The position numbers and the translations under genes were made by a program. Below, piece by piece: positions 1 through 6,131 of a DNA stretch of 7,300 nt. Below the pieces are notes generated by a model. It worked only from the letters and a program-made list of their open reading frames with translations. It had not been told where the DNA came from and ran no database searches. Source of the stretch: Clostridiaceae bacterium. Lineage in GTDB: Bacteria; Bacillota; Clostridia; Saccharofermentanales; DTU023. Position 1 is the stretch's first letter. Each line of letters opens with the position of its first letter. The stretch is taken from contig JAAYEX010000110.1 in the NCBI GenBank assembly GCA_012728535.1, forward strand, positions 1-7,300. Direction: 5' to 3'.

Positions 1-1
1 G

Positions 2-958
2 TCCACAGATGCAGATTACTTTGTTTATCAGATGAAATATGATTCTACGCAAGGACGTTATTTTGGAGATCTGACAACTGAAAAATCTGACCCTTCACTG
101 GAAGCAAATGATGTCATCGTGGTTGACGGGAAGCATAAGACCCGTTGTATCCTGGCCGCGAGAACCCCCGCTGAGCTTCCCTGGGAAGAACTCGGTGTAG
201 AATACGTCATTGCGGCAACAGGTCTTTTCACACAGCGTGAAAAAGCTCAGGGCCATATAGAAGCCGGCGCCAAAAAGGTTGTAATCACAGCTCCGGCCAA
301 AGGCGGAGTCAAGACATTTGTTATGGGCGTTAATGAAAAAGACTATGATCCTGCAGAAGATCATATAGTTTCTAATGCCTCTTGTACCACCAACTGTCTG
401 GCACCTATAGTGCACGTACTCTTGAAAGAGGGTATCGGAGTTGAGAAGGGTCTCATGACTACCATCCATGCTTATACAGCTACACAGAAATTGGTTGACG
501 GGCCTTCCGCTAAAGACTACCGTAATGGACGCGCAGCTGCAGTCAATGTTATTCCTGCTTCAACCGGTGCCGCAAAAGCAGTCGGCGAAGTCTTGCCTGA
601 TGTTAAGGGCATACTGACCGGCATGGCCTTCCGTGTTCCTGTTGCTACAGGGTCCGTAATAGACCTCACCTTTCTGGCCAAGCGTGATACCTCGATTGAA
701 GAAATTGATAGCTTGATGAAAAAGGCATCTGAAACCTATCTCAAGAACACATTGGCATATGCCGATGATCCGATTGTCTCTACCGATGTTATCCATGATG
801 CGCATGGCTCTATCTATGACTCAGAGGCTACTTTAAGTAACAATCTGCCCGATGAAAAACGTTTCTTCAAGATTGTCAGTTGGTATGACAACGAGTGGGG
901 ATACTCCATGTTGATCATTGATCTTCTGATGTACATGATTGAACAAGATCGTGCATAA
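2..958 (+). CDS. gap: Type I glyceraldehyde-3-phosphate dehydrogenase, 5'-truncated by window edge
   Basis: This is a cytosolic glycolytic enzyme that oxidises and phosphorylates glyceraldehyde 3-phosphate with NAD to give 1,3-bisphosphoglycerate. The frame is open from the first bases of the window (reading STDADYFVYQ before the first ATG at 32), so the true start lies upstream; comparing the catalytic cysteine with its usual position near residue 149, roughly 20 N-terminal residues are missing. The active-site signature SNASCTTNC is present with the catalytic Cys at bases 383-385. The catalytic His lies in TTIHAYTATQ 28 residues later. The substrate-site motifs STGAAKAVG and GMAFRVP and the C-terminal WYDNEWGYS signature are intact. 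Odd detail: the usual TP before the SVxDLT strand is replaced by VATGS. The gene stands alone before a strong terminator. Family assignment is certain; I did not try to decide between glycolytic and gluconeogenic paralogues. Confidence 0.96.
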   Translation, partial: STDADYFVYQMKYDSTQGRYFGDLTTEKSDPSLEANDVIVVDGKHKTRCILAARTPAELPWEELGVEYVIAATGLFTQREKAQGHIEAGAKKVVITAPAKGGVKTFVMGVNEKDYDPAEDHIVSNASCTTNCLAPIVHVLLKEGIGVEKGLMTTIHAYTATQKLVDGPSAKDYRNGRAAAVNVIPASTGAAKAVGEVLPDVKGILTGMAFRVPVATGSVIDLTFLAKRDTSIEEIDSLMKKASETYLKNTLAYADDPIVSTDVIHDAHGSIYDSEATLSNNLPDEKRFFKIVSWYDNEWGYSMLIIDLLMYMIEQDRA

Positions 959-986
959 ATAAGAAAAAACTATTTTACTTGAATGG

Positions 987-1019
987 GGCATAGCCGGAAA
1001 CAGCGGCTATGCCTTTTTT
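987..1019 (+). terminator. Intrinsic terminator after gap
   Basis: A perfect 10-bp stem (GGCATAGCCG at 987-996 pairing with CGGCTATGCC at 1004-1013) with a 7-base loop is followed directly by six T residues at 1014-1019. It lies 28 bases after the gap stop codon and should end that transcript, isolating it from the next gene. Confidence 0.93.
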
Positions 1020-1055
1020 GTATCATCCATTTCTGTTCTTTAGGATCAGTTATCG

Positions 1056-1061
1056 TATACT
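1056..1061 (+). promoter_or_regulatory. Possible -10 element for the zinc-ribbon gene
   Basis: TATACT is a good match to a sigma-A -10 box and lies after the gap terminator and about 90 bases before the next start codon. No convincing -35 hexamer is seen 16-18 bases upstream (the best there is TGTTCT at 1034-1039), so this is only a candidate. Confidence 0.3.
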
Positions 1062-1138
1062 TAAAATGTAGAGGACTCAAGGTCACGAAAGAAAATAAAA
1101 ATATCACATATATTGGCTTGAGAAATAGTGTCAAACAG

Positions 1139-1145
1139 AAGGAGG
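1139..1145 (+). promoter_or_regulatory. Strong ribosome binding site that fixes the zinc-ribbon start
   Basis: AAGGAGG is complementary to the 16S rRNA 3' end. It lies inside the longest version of the frame (which would begin at a GTG at 1128), so that upstream start is wrong. It is 3 bases before the ATG at 1149 and 6 bases before the ATG at 1152; the latter spacing is the more usual. Confidence 0.85.
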
Positions 1146-1151
1146 CTTATG

Positions 1152-1592
1152 ATGAGATGTGAAAATTGCGGTGCTGAACTTGCAAGCGGCAGCAGATTTT
1201 GTACAAGTTGCGGGAAAGAGGCTGCTCCCTATACTGCACAGGAAGTAATAACGGCTGACCAACCACGTGCTGACTATAGTCAGCAATATAACTACGTTCC
1301 TCCCCAGCAGCAGTATTATCCTCAGCCTGCCATGGATCCACCTTTATCAGTGGGCCAATACATCGGCATGCTTTTACTGTTGATGATTCCGGTAGTCGGT
1401 TTTGTACTTCTGCTGGTTTGGGCCTTTGGGGGTTCAGTCAACAGGAATAAGAAGAACTACGCCAGGGCATCACTGCTTCTGTTACTGATTTCAACCGTGT
1501 TGATCATTATTTTAGTACTGATTTTCGGTGTTGCTCTCTTCAACTTCTTTATTGATGATATTTCCTGGCTGGAAAACTTGAGTTACTTATAA
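1152..1592 (+). CDS. Small zinc-ribbon protein with two membrane helices
   Basis: A predicted membrane protein of 146 residues whose function I do not recognise. The N-terminus is a zinc ribbon: CENC at residues 3-6 and CTSC at 17-20, a CX2C-X10-CX2C arrangement that would hold one zinc ion. A Tyr/Gln/Pro-rich flexible linker follows (about residues 30-67). Two strongly hydrophobic segments come next, about residues 70-92 and 108-133, separated by a short basic loop (NRNKKNYARA), which by the positive-inside rule would be cytoplasmic. The topology places both the zinc ribbon and the loop inside the cell only if the linker side is also cytoplasmic; an even number of helices allows the tails to share a side. 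Proteins of this design are widespread in Firmicutes and mostly uncharacterised. The start at 1152 is chosen by the AAGGAGG site; 1149 is the alternative. It is a single-gene unit between two hairpins. Confidence 0.85.
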   Translation: MRCENCGAELASGSRFCTSCGKEAAPYTAQEVITADQPRADYSQQYNYVPPQQQYYPQPAMDPPLSVGQYIGMLLLLMIPVVGFVLLLVWAFGGSVNRNKKNYARASLLLLLISTVLIIILVLIFGVALFNFFIDDISWLENLSYL

Positions 1593-1602
1593 ACAGTGTG
1601 AT

Positions 1603-1634
1603 AAGCCGCTCATCAGGGTTGGGATGAGCGGCTT
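1603..1634. terminator. Hairpin between convergent genes, possible bidirectional terminator
   Basis: A perfect 12-bp stem (AAGCCGCTCATC at 1603-1614 with GATGAGCGGCTT at 1623-1634) and an 8-base loop lie 10 bases after the zinc-ribbon stop codon and 34 bases after the stop of the convergent GtrA-like gene. Neither flank has a real T-run on the transcribed strand, so it is not a textbook intrinsic terminator; position and stability suggest that it ends or protects transcripts from both sides. Confidence 0.6.
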
Positions 1635-1668
1635 GATAAACTCAATTTGTACCGGCTAAGATAGCTGT

Positions 1669-2133
1669 TTATTCATCAGACACCTGGTCCGTTTTGCCGG
1701 CTTTTTCCTGAGCCAGTTTGTTTGTGTTTTCGGTACCGCGGAAAACAACAAACTTCCACCAGAGAAATTCTCCAACGAAATTCAAGAGCATAGTCGGGAT
1801 TTTTATCAGGTAGTCATTAATATTGTGGTTTGAAGCCAGTTGTCCCAGCCAGGCTGTTACAGGTATGAAAACTACATAGAAAAGTGCCACCTTGATCATG
1901 GCAATAGGGACGTTGTTGGCGGACTTGAAGGTGTAACGACGATTTAGTGTGAAGTTCCAAAGCACTGATAAGATAATAGAGATTATGTGCTTAAAGTCAT
2001 AGGGAAGACTTGTCAGGCGCTCTAATAGGATGAAAGAACTCGCTTCTATCAAGCCGGCTGAGAGTGAGAGCAGGGTGAATTTTACTGCTTGAATCAATGA
2101 TTCTTTTGACTTAAGGGGTACCTGATTAGTCAT
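1669..2133 (-). CDS. GtrA-like polytopic membrane protein
   Basis: A 154-residue integral membrane protein of the GtrA family. Family members with known roles are small four-helix proteins proposed to move polyprenyl-phosphate-linked sugars across the membrane for surface glycan modification. Four hydrophobic segments are visible at about residues 17-39, 46-62, 78-100 and 108-131. The family hallmark NFTLNRRYTF follows the second segment (residues 60-69), and the fourth ends in the typical EFLWWKFVVFR. The tail (about 133-154) is polar and charged. The start is supported by AAGGAG (2139-2144 on the minus strand), which overlaps the stop codon of the kinase upstream; the genes are 9 bases apart and surely co-transcribed. 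No glycosyltransferase partner (GtrB-like) is visible, so the usual glycosylation role is uncertain and it may serve this sugar operon in another way. Confidence 0.88.
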   Translation of the reverse strand: MTNQVPLKSKESLIQAVKFTLLSLSAGLIEASSFILLERLTSLPYDFKHIISIILSVLWNFTLNRRYTFKSANNVPIAMIKVALFYVVFIPVTAWLGQLASNHNINDYLIKIPTMLLNFVGEFLWWKFVVFRGTENTNKLAQEKAGKTDQVSDE

Positions 2134-2142
2134 TTATTCTCC

Positions 2143-3771
2143 TTATTCTTCCGTTGTGGCGTTTAATATCTGAAAGGCTGCTCTGTTTGCCTTATACATT
2201 GTTTTGAACACTTCAAAGTTGCGATCGTGGATTGCTTTCGTGTCGGGGTTCGGGTTGGAGGTACTGCTTACCCTGACAATGTTTCGAGCTTCACTTAAAT
2301 CTTCAAGCTCACCTAGTCCGGCAGCGACCAGGAGGGCAGCACCGACCGCGCCGAAGTTTTGCGGGTCTTCTGTGGTTTCACCCGGAAGCTGCAAAATATC
2401 TGCCAAAATTCCTGCAGTTACTGAGGATAGGGCACCTCCACCGATAAAGCGGATAGGAGATTTGACCTCAATTCTCTTTTCAATCAGCTCCACGAACCAG
2501 CGCATATGATAGCAAACACCTTCTACAACAGCCCGAATCAGCTCTGTTTTTCCGGTTTCCAGGCCGATATTAAAGAACATTCCACGGGCATTTGAGTCTT
2601 CGAAAGGACAGCGGTTGCCATGGAGCCAGGGAGTGAAAATAACTCCGCCGGAGCCACTGGGACTTTTGCTGATCACCTCTGACAGATAATCATAGAGGGA
2701 GGCATATTCGCATCCGGGGCCATCAGAAACTGAGGTTTTTGACAGATAGATGTTGATTTCATCCAGAGCCAGATGATCGCGCACCCACTCAAGACACTTG
2801 CCTGCTGTTTCCAACTCGGCAAAATAATTGTATAGTCCGGGCTGTACGCCAACGACTGATGCTACCATGGCTTGAGTATCGGTAATCCTTCTATCAGTTA
2901 CAGCAGAGGCCCAGCCACTGGTACCCATGTAGATATGTGTATCCCCCGGCGCCACACAACCGGCACCGATAGAGGAAAGGGAAGAATCGCCACCGCCTGC
3001 AAAAACCGGAGTCCCCGCTCTCAAGCCCATTTCCGAAGCAATTTCCTCCAGCAAACCACCCACATTTTCAGTTGAATCAACAATCTCAGGCAGATGAGAT
3101 TCTTCTATGCCGAGACTACGTATCAAGGGGAGGGAATAAGCTGGATTATTGTCATCTTTATCCAGCAAGAGCATGGTAAAGGCGCTGTCATGGCTGCGTA
3201 CAAATCTACCTGTCATACGTGCAATAATGGCTTCCTTGACATCCAGCCACTTGTAGATATTTTTAAAAACGTCAGGTTCATTTTCTTTTACCCAAAGGTA
3301 TTTCCAGACCGGATCTTTGTCACTGGCTGATACCACACCGGTTTGCAGCAGACTTTTAAGCAAAAAGGGAATGCCGACATCTGCAATTTTGGGGCCGGGC
3401 CCGCCATATTTTTCTTTCATATCTCCGGCGCGCTGGTCCATATAGCTCATCGAAGGTCGCAGATGGCGTCCCGCTTTATCAAGGAGGACGACACTCTGCA
3501 TCTGTGAACAGAAACTGATGCCTGCAAGCTCGCGGGCGGCTTCCGGATGATTTGCAGCGATCGATCTGCTTGTATCCACAATGGCTGACCACCATTCATC
3601 CGGGTCCTGCTCAGCCCCGCCATTTGGCAGGATTTCTAAACCGTAATCGCCAAAGGCTGTATCGATCAGCTGCAAAGAACGGTCGCTTTGGCTATCCCGT
3701 TTATTTCCGGATAAATTGAAGAGGCAAGTTTTGACACCTGTTGTTCCAATGTCGAAGGTTAAAATAAACAT
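2143..3771 (-). CDS. FGGY-family carbohydrate kinase, xylulokinase-like
   Basis: A cytosolic ATP-dependent kinase for a sugar or polyol. The 542 residues show the two-domain FGGY architecture: the first phosphate loop DIGTTGVKTCLF at residues 7-18; a substrate-side motif MDQRA at 111-115; a K-W-LDVKEAI..RMTG block at about 174-188; the catalytic-base region GGGDS with Asp262; a second phosphate motif MGTSGW at 282-287; the ARG..F block near 395-400; and the adenosine-binding IGGGALSS at 443-450. The overall pattern is closest to xylulokinase-type members, but it is somewhat longer than the usual 480-520 residues and FGGY specificity cannot be read from motifs. The start is fixed by GAGGAAA at 3777-3783 (minus strand), 5 bases before ATG. 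It begins 15 bases after the end of the interrupted TetR gene and runs into the GtrA-like gene. Substrate unknown; a ketose or polyol that feeds the divergent aldolase is likely. Confidence 0.93.
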   Translation of the reverse strand: MFILTFDIGTTGVKTCLFNLSGNKRDSQSDRSLQLIDTAFGDYGLEILPNGGAEQDPDEWWSAIVDTSRSIAANHPEAARELAGISFCSQMQSVVLLDKAGRHLRPSMSYMDQRAGDMKEKYGGPGPKIADVGIPFLLKSLLQTGVVSASDKDPVWKYLWVKENEPDVFKNIYKWLDVKEAIIARMTGRFVRSHDSAFTMLLLDKDDNNPAYSLPLIRSLGIEESHLPEIVDSTENVGGLLEEIASEMGLRAGTPVFAGGGDSSLSSIGAGCVAPGDTHIYMGTSGWASAVTDRRITDTQAMVASVVGVQPGLYNYFAELETAGKCLEWVRDHLALDEINIYLSKTSVSDGPGCEYASLYDYLSEVISKSPSGSGGVIFTPWLHGNRCPFEDSNARGMFFNIGLETGKTELIRAVVEGVCYHMRWFVELIEKRIEVKSPIRFIGGGALSSVTAGILADILQLPGETTEDPQNFGAVGAALLVAAGLGELEDLSEARNIVRVSSTSNPNPDTKAIHDRNFEVFKTMYKANRAAFQILNATTEE

Positions 3772-3786
3772 AGTTATTTCCTCGTA

Positions 3787-3981
3787 TCAGTCTTTAGGGT
3801 TCAGTAAAGCTCCCCGCAGAAATTTCATTGTTTCTGTGATGACAAACTCATCGTTTTCGATTAAATCAATACCATCCCTTACATAGATGCGATAACGTTC
3901 GTGTAAATACCCGCCGGCATAAGAGTATTGCAGGGCCAAAAAGATATTATCCAGATGAAAAGCCGCCATTGCCGGATCAAG
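3787..3981 (-). pseudogene. C-terminal part of the TetR regulator, cut off by an in-frame stop
   Basis: After the TAA at 3982-3984 the same frame stays open for 64 codons, reading LDPAMAAFHLDNIFL and on to a TGA at 3787-3789. This is what the last two helices of a TetR-family ligand-binding domain look like, and it joins smoothly to the GEVRA at the end of the truncated protein. There is no frameshift; only the one codon breaks the gene. The ATG at 3967-3969 has no visible ribosome binding site, so separate translation as a 60-residue peptide is unlikely. Changing a single base of the stop codon (for example GAA to TAA) would explain the break. It could be a true nonsense mutation, a sequencing error, or a site of readthrough. 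Confidence 0.8.
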
Positions 3982-4449
3982 TTATGCTCTGACTTCACCT
4001 GTTGTCTGACCGTTCGTAAGAATTTCTCTGTAGCATTGTGAAGAAAAGGTTTCAAGATTGAAGCTCAATTGCTCTGTCATATCATTGTTGCTGCTGGAGA
4101 TCAGTTCAAGATAGAGGCGTATTAGACTGTTTTGTTCGCGATTGGTGCGCAGAATTATACGCAGAACTTTCTCGATTTTACTTTCTACACTCATAAAGGG
4201 AATTTCATTAATAGCCCTCAACTCTTCTTCAATTAAATCTGAGCTCAGCTGAATGACATACAAAAAGAGATCTTCTTTACTCTCAAAATACTTGTAGAGT
4301 GATCCTACTGATATGTGTGCTTTTTTGGCGATTTTATTTATATTTGCCGCTTCGTAACCGCAGCTGGCAAATTCATCAATGGTCGCTCGGATTACTCTAT
4401 ATCTTTTGTCCTCATCGAGACGATCAAAGCGTGGGCTTGAATACTTCAT
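3982..4449 (-). CDS. TetR/AcrR-family transcriptional regulator, prematurely terminated
   Basis: A DNA-binding repressor-type protein that probably controls its own operon and the divergent aminotransferase operon. The N-terminal TetR domain is complete: RYRVIRATIDEFASCGYEAANINKIAKKAHISVGSLYKYFESKEDLF-type sequence, with the helix-turn-helix at about residues 36-56 and the diagnostic GSLYKYFESKEDLF at 49-62. The start chosen is the ATG at 4449, 9 bases after GAAGAGG (4459-4465, minus strand); a GTG at 4491 extends the frame but has no binding site and would run through the proposed operator. The product is 155 residues and stops at GEVRA, whereas intact family members are usually 190-220; with the downstream part (3787-3981) the length would be about 220. 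The missing end normally helps to form the dimer interface and ligand pocket, so the truncated form may bind DNA poorly or no longer respond to its signal. Confidence 0.88.
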   Translation of the reverse strand: MKYSSPRFDRLDEDKRYRVIRATIDEFASCGYEAANINKIAKKAHISVGSLYKYFESKEDLFLYVIQLSSDLIEEELRAINEIPFMSVESKIEKVLRIILRTNREQNSLIRLYLELISSSNNDMTEQLSFNLETFSSQCYREILTNGQTTGEVRA

Positions 4450-4458
4450 TTGTTGCAA

Positions 4459-4465
4459 CCTCTTC
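4459..4465 (-). promoter_or_regulatory. Ribosome binding site that decides the TetR start
   Basis: On the minus strand this reads GAAGAGG and lies 9 bases before the ATG at 4449. No comparable site precedes the upstream GTG at 4491, so translation should begin at MKYSSPRF. Confidence 0.65.
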
Positions 4466-4473
4466 AATAAAAT

Positions 4474-4493
4474 AAGTGAGTGAAGATTCACCT
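4474..4493. promoter_or_regulatory. Operator copy 1, before the TetR gene
   Basis: AAGTGAGTGAAGATTCACCT contains the perfect palindrome GTGAA-GA-TTCAC (4480-4491). It matches operator copy 2 (read on the opposite strand) at 15 of 20 positions, including the first ten. It lies just downstream of the predicted minus-strand start point near 4499, where bound repressor would block the TetR-kinase-GtrA operon. The pattern GTGAN4TCAC is in keeping with TetR-family operators, which are short palindromes. Confidence 0.65.
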
Positions 4494-4505
4494 AGTCATG
4501 TATTG

Positions 4506-4533
4506 ATTCTAGCATCTATCACTAAAAATGCAA
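4506..4533 (-). promoter_or_regulatory. Promoter for the TetR-kinase-GtrA operon
   Basis: On the minus strand there is TTGCAT (4528-4533), a 16-base spacer and TAGAAT (4506-4511), the latter preceded by TGC so that it forms an extended -10. The predicted start point is near 4499, giving a leader of about 50 bases that contains operator copy 1. The elements are good but not perfect sigma-A matches. Confidence 0.55.
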
Positions 4534-4550
4534 ACTATAATGTGATTTAC

Positions 4551-4579
4551 TTGACTATTTATATGAATTAAGCTAATTT
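4551..4579 (+). promoter_or_regulatory. Promoter for the aminotransferase-aldolase operon
   Basis: TTGACT (4551-4556), a 17-base spacer and TAATTT (4574-4579) make a good sigma-A promoter. The predicted start point is near 4586, about 60 bases before the aminotransferase ATG, and falls at the left edge of operator copy 2. Confidence 0.65.
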
Positions 4580-4584
4580 GAGAG

Positions 4585-4604
4585 AAGTGAGCACTCACTC
4601 ACTT
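4585..4604. promoter_or_regulatory. Operator copy 2, at the aminotransferase promoter start point
   Basis: AAGTGAGCACTCACTCACTT holds the perfect 6-2-6 palindrome AGTGAG-CA-CTCACT (4586-4599) and also 7-base arms AAGTGAG and CTCACTT at its outer ends. Read on the minus strand it begins AAGTGAGTGA, identical to the first ten bases of operator copy 1. It covers the predicted transcription start of the plus-strand promoter, the classic place for a repressor to act. Confidence 0.7.
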
Positions 4605-4646
4605 TGTAGATTAGTATGAGAATATTAGTGCTGGGAGACTTTAAAA

Positions 4647-6116
4647 ATGATAGATCTGAGTCAAACAAGAGTTGATCAAATTACAGGGCAATTAGATGAT
4701 TTGATCAAGAAACCCATATATTCGATTTCACCTGAGGCCTTATCTAAATATGAAAAAGAGTACTACATAGAGAAGTGCAGCAAGAGCAAAGCTATGATTG
4801 ATGAGGCGCGCAAGTATATTCCGGGTGGAGTACAACATAATCTGGCTTTTAACCACCCCTTTCCCTTAGTTTTCACAGGAGCCAACGGAGCATACTTAAC
4901 GGACATAGATGGAAACAGGTATTTTGACTTCTTACAAGCCGGCGGCCCTGTTGTTCTTAGCTCAAATCCTCCCGAAGTCCGTGAGAAAGTTATCGACTTG
5001 CTGAACACATGTGGACCTTCCACCGGTCTCTTTCATGAGTATGAATACAAGCTGGCCAAACTGGTCAGTGAGCTTATGCCCTCAGTCGACTGGCTGCGTA
5101 TGTTTAATTCAGGCACAGAAGCTTGTATGGCTGCTATACGGGTTGCACGGCTGGCCACAAAGAAAAAACGGGTGCTTAAGATGGGCGGTGCCTATCATGG
5201 CTGGTCAGACCAGTTAGCTTACGGGATCCGCGTTCCCGGAAGCAAATTCACTCTGGCTCATGGCGTGCCGGTTAAAATGTTTAAATATACTGACGAATTT
5301 TTCCCGGGTGACCTTGACGCCTTAGAAAGAAAGTTGCGCCGCAATCAATTGCGCGGTGGAACTGCAGCGGTCATGCTGGAGCCGGTCGGCCCTGAGAGTG
5401 GTACCAGACCTATATCTACAGAATTCGTACAAGGTATCGAAAGGCTTTGCCGTAAATATGGATGCATGCTGATTTTTGATGAAGTTGTAACTGCCTTCCG
5501 TCTGTCGCCACATGGTGCTCAGGGAATTATGGGTGTAGAACCTGACCTGACCGTATTCGGCAAAGTCATCGGCGGCGGATATCCCAGTGCTGGTGGTCTG
5601 GGCGGCAAGCAGGAATACATGAAGTATCTTGCTGCCGGCATTCAGACAGGAGATAAAGTCAAGAAGGCTCTGGTCGGCGGTACTTTAGCTGCCAACCCCT
5701 TAACAGCACTTGCCGGTTATTACACTATTGAGCAGATAGTAGAGACTTCTGCGTGCGAGAAGGCCAATGCCAACGGTGATCGGCTGAATGCAGGTTTGGA
5801 GCAACTAATAGAAAAGCATAAGCTGCCCTTTGTTGCCTTCAATCAGGGTTCCATATGTCATCTGGAAACAGTCGGTACCATGCATTTCACAGTTAATTGG
5901 AAGAAACCTTGGACGATCCCTGCTGTTCTGGATCAGACTGCAGTGCGTAAGAACGAGATGGAACATATGGGTTCGGCATATATGGCTGAAGGAATTGTCA
6001 CTCTTGCCGGCAGCCGACTTTATACCAGTGCTGCATACGATGATGATATGATAGATGAAGCTCTCATACGTTTTGACCGTATCTTTGCAAATGTTGTCAA
6101 TCTAGAAGAAAAATAA
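4647..6116 (+). CDS. Class III PLP-dependent aminotransferase, glutamate-1-semialdehyde-aminomutase-like
   Basis: A cytosolic pyridoxal-phosphate enzyme of 489 residues that transfers an amino group between a small amine or amino sugar and a keto compound. The fold-type I, class III motifs are in order: GAYLTDIDGNRYFDF at residues 81-95; the cofactor-phosphate loop NSGTEA at 154-159; YHGW at 183-186, whose aromatic residue stacks on the cofactor; FDEVVTAFR at 277-285 with Asp278 for the pyridine nitrogen; and VFGKVIGGGYP at 303-313 with Lys306 as the Schiff-base lysine. The sequence resembles HemL but the HemL signature around GGVNSPVR is changed to GGVQHNLAF, and it has an N-terminal extension of about 45 residues, so it is probably not a haem enzyme. 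ATG at 4647 has GGGAG 9 bases upstream. It is the first gene of a two-gene operon; substrate unknown. Confidence 0.93.
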   Translation: MIDLSQTRVDQITGQLDDLIKKPIYSISPEALSKYEKEYYIEKCSKSKAMIDEARKYIPGGVQHNLAFNHPFPLVFTGANGAYLTDIDGNRYFDFLQAGGPVVLSSNPPEVREKVIDLLNTCGPSTGLFHEYEYKLAKLVSELMPSVDWLRMFNSGTEACMAAIRVARLATKKKRVLKMGGAYHGWSDQLAYGIRVPGSKFTLAHGVPVKMFKYTDEFFPGDLDALERKLRRNQLRGGTAAVMLEPVGPESGTRPISTEFVQGIERLCRKYGCMLIFDEVVTAFRLSPHGAQGIMGVEPDLTVFGKVIGGGYPSAGGLGGKQEYMKYLAAGIQTGDKVKKALVGGTLAANPLTALAGYYTIEQIVETSACEKANANGDRLNAGLEQLIEKHKLPFVAFNQGSICHLETVGTMHFTVNWKKPWTIPAVLDQTAVRKNEMEHMGSAYMAEGIVTLAGSRLYTSAAYDDDMIDEALIRFDRIFANVVNLEEK

Positions 6117-6131
6117 CAGAGGTGCCGGCAT

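Noticed and set aside
95..469. Open frame of 124 codons on the minus strand inside gap
   Set aside because: It is antisense to the conserved GAPDH catalytic domain, has no family features or binding site, and is a shadow of the real gene.
1128..1151. Upstream GTG start for the zinc-ribbon protein
   Set aside because: It would put the strong AAGGAGG ribosome binding site inside the coding sequence and has no site of its own.
2204..3330. Three plus-strand open frames opposite the FGGY kinase
   Set aside because: Their sequence is low in recognisable features and rich in Ser/Pro runs that mirror the kinase codons; the kinase on the other strand has all family motifs.
3787..3969. Independent 60-residue protein gene between the TetR gene and the kinase
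   Set aside because: It is in the same frame as the TetR gene directly after its stop codon, has no ribosome binding site, and reads as the TetR C-terminus.
4450..4491. Upstream GTG start for the TetR protein
   Set aside because: It has no ribosome binding site, while the ATG at 4449 does, and the extension would be encoded by the proposed operator and leader.
5011..6051. Short plus-strand frames inside the aminotransferase gene (5011-5217 and 5830-6051) and a minus-strand one at 5322-5513
   Set aside because: They overlap conserved PLP-enzyme motifs in another frame and have no independent support.
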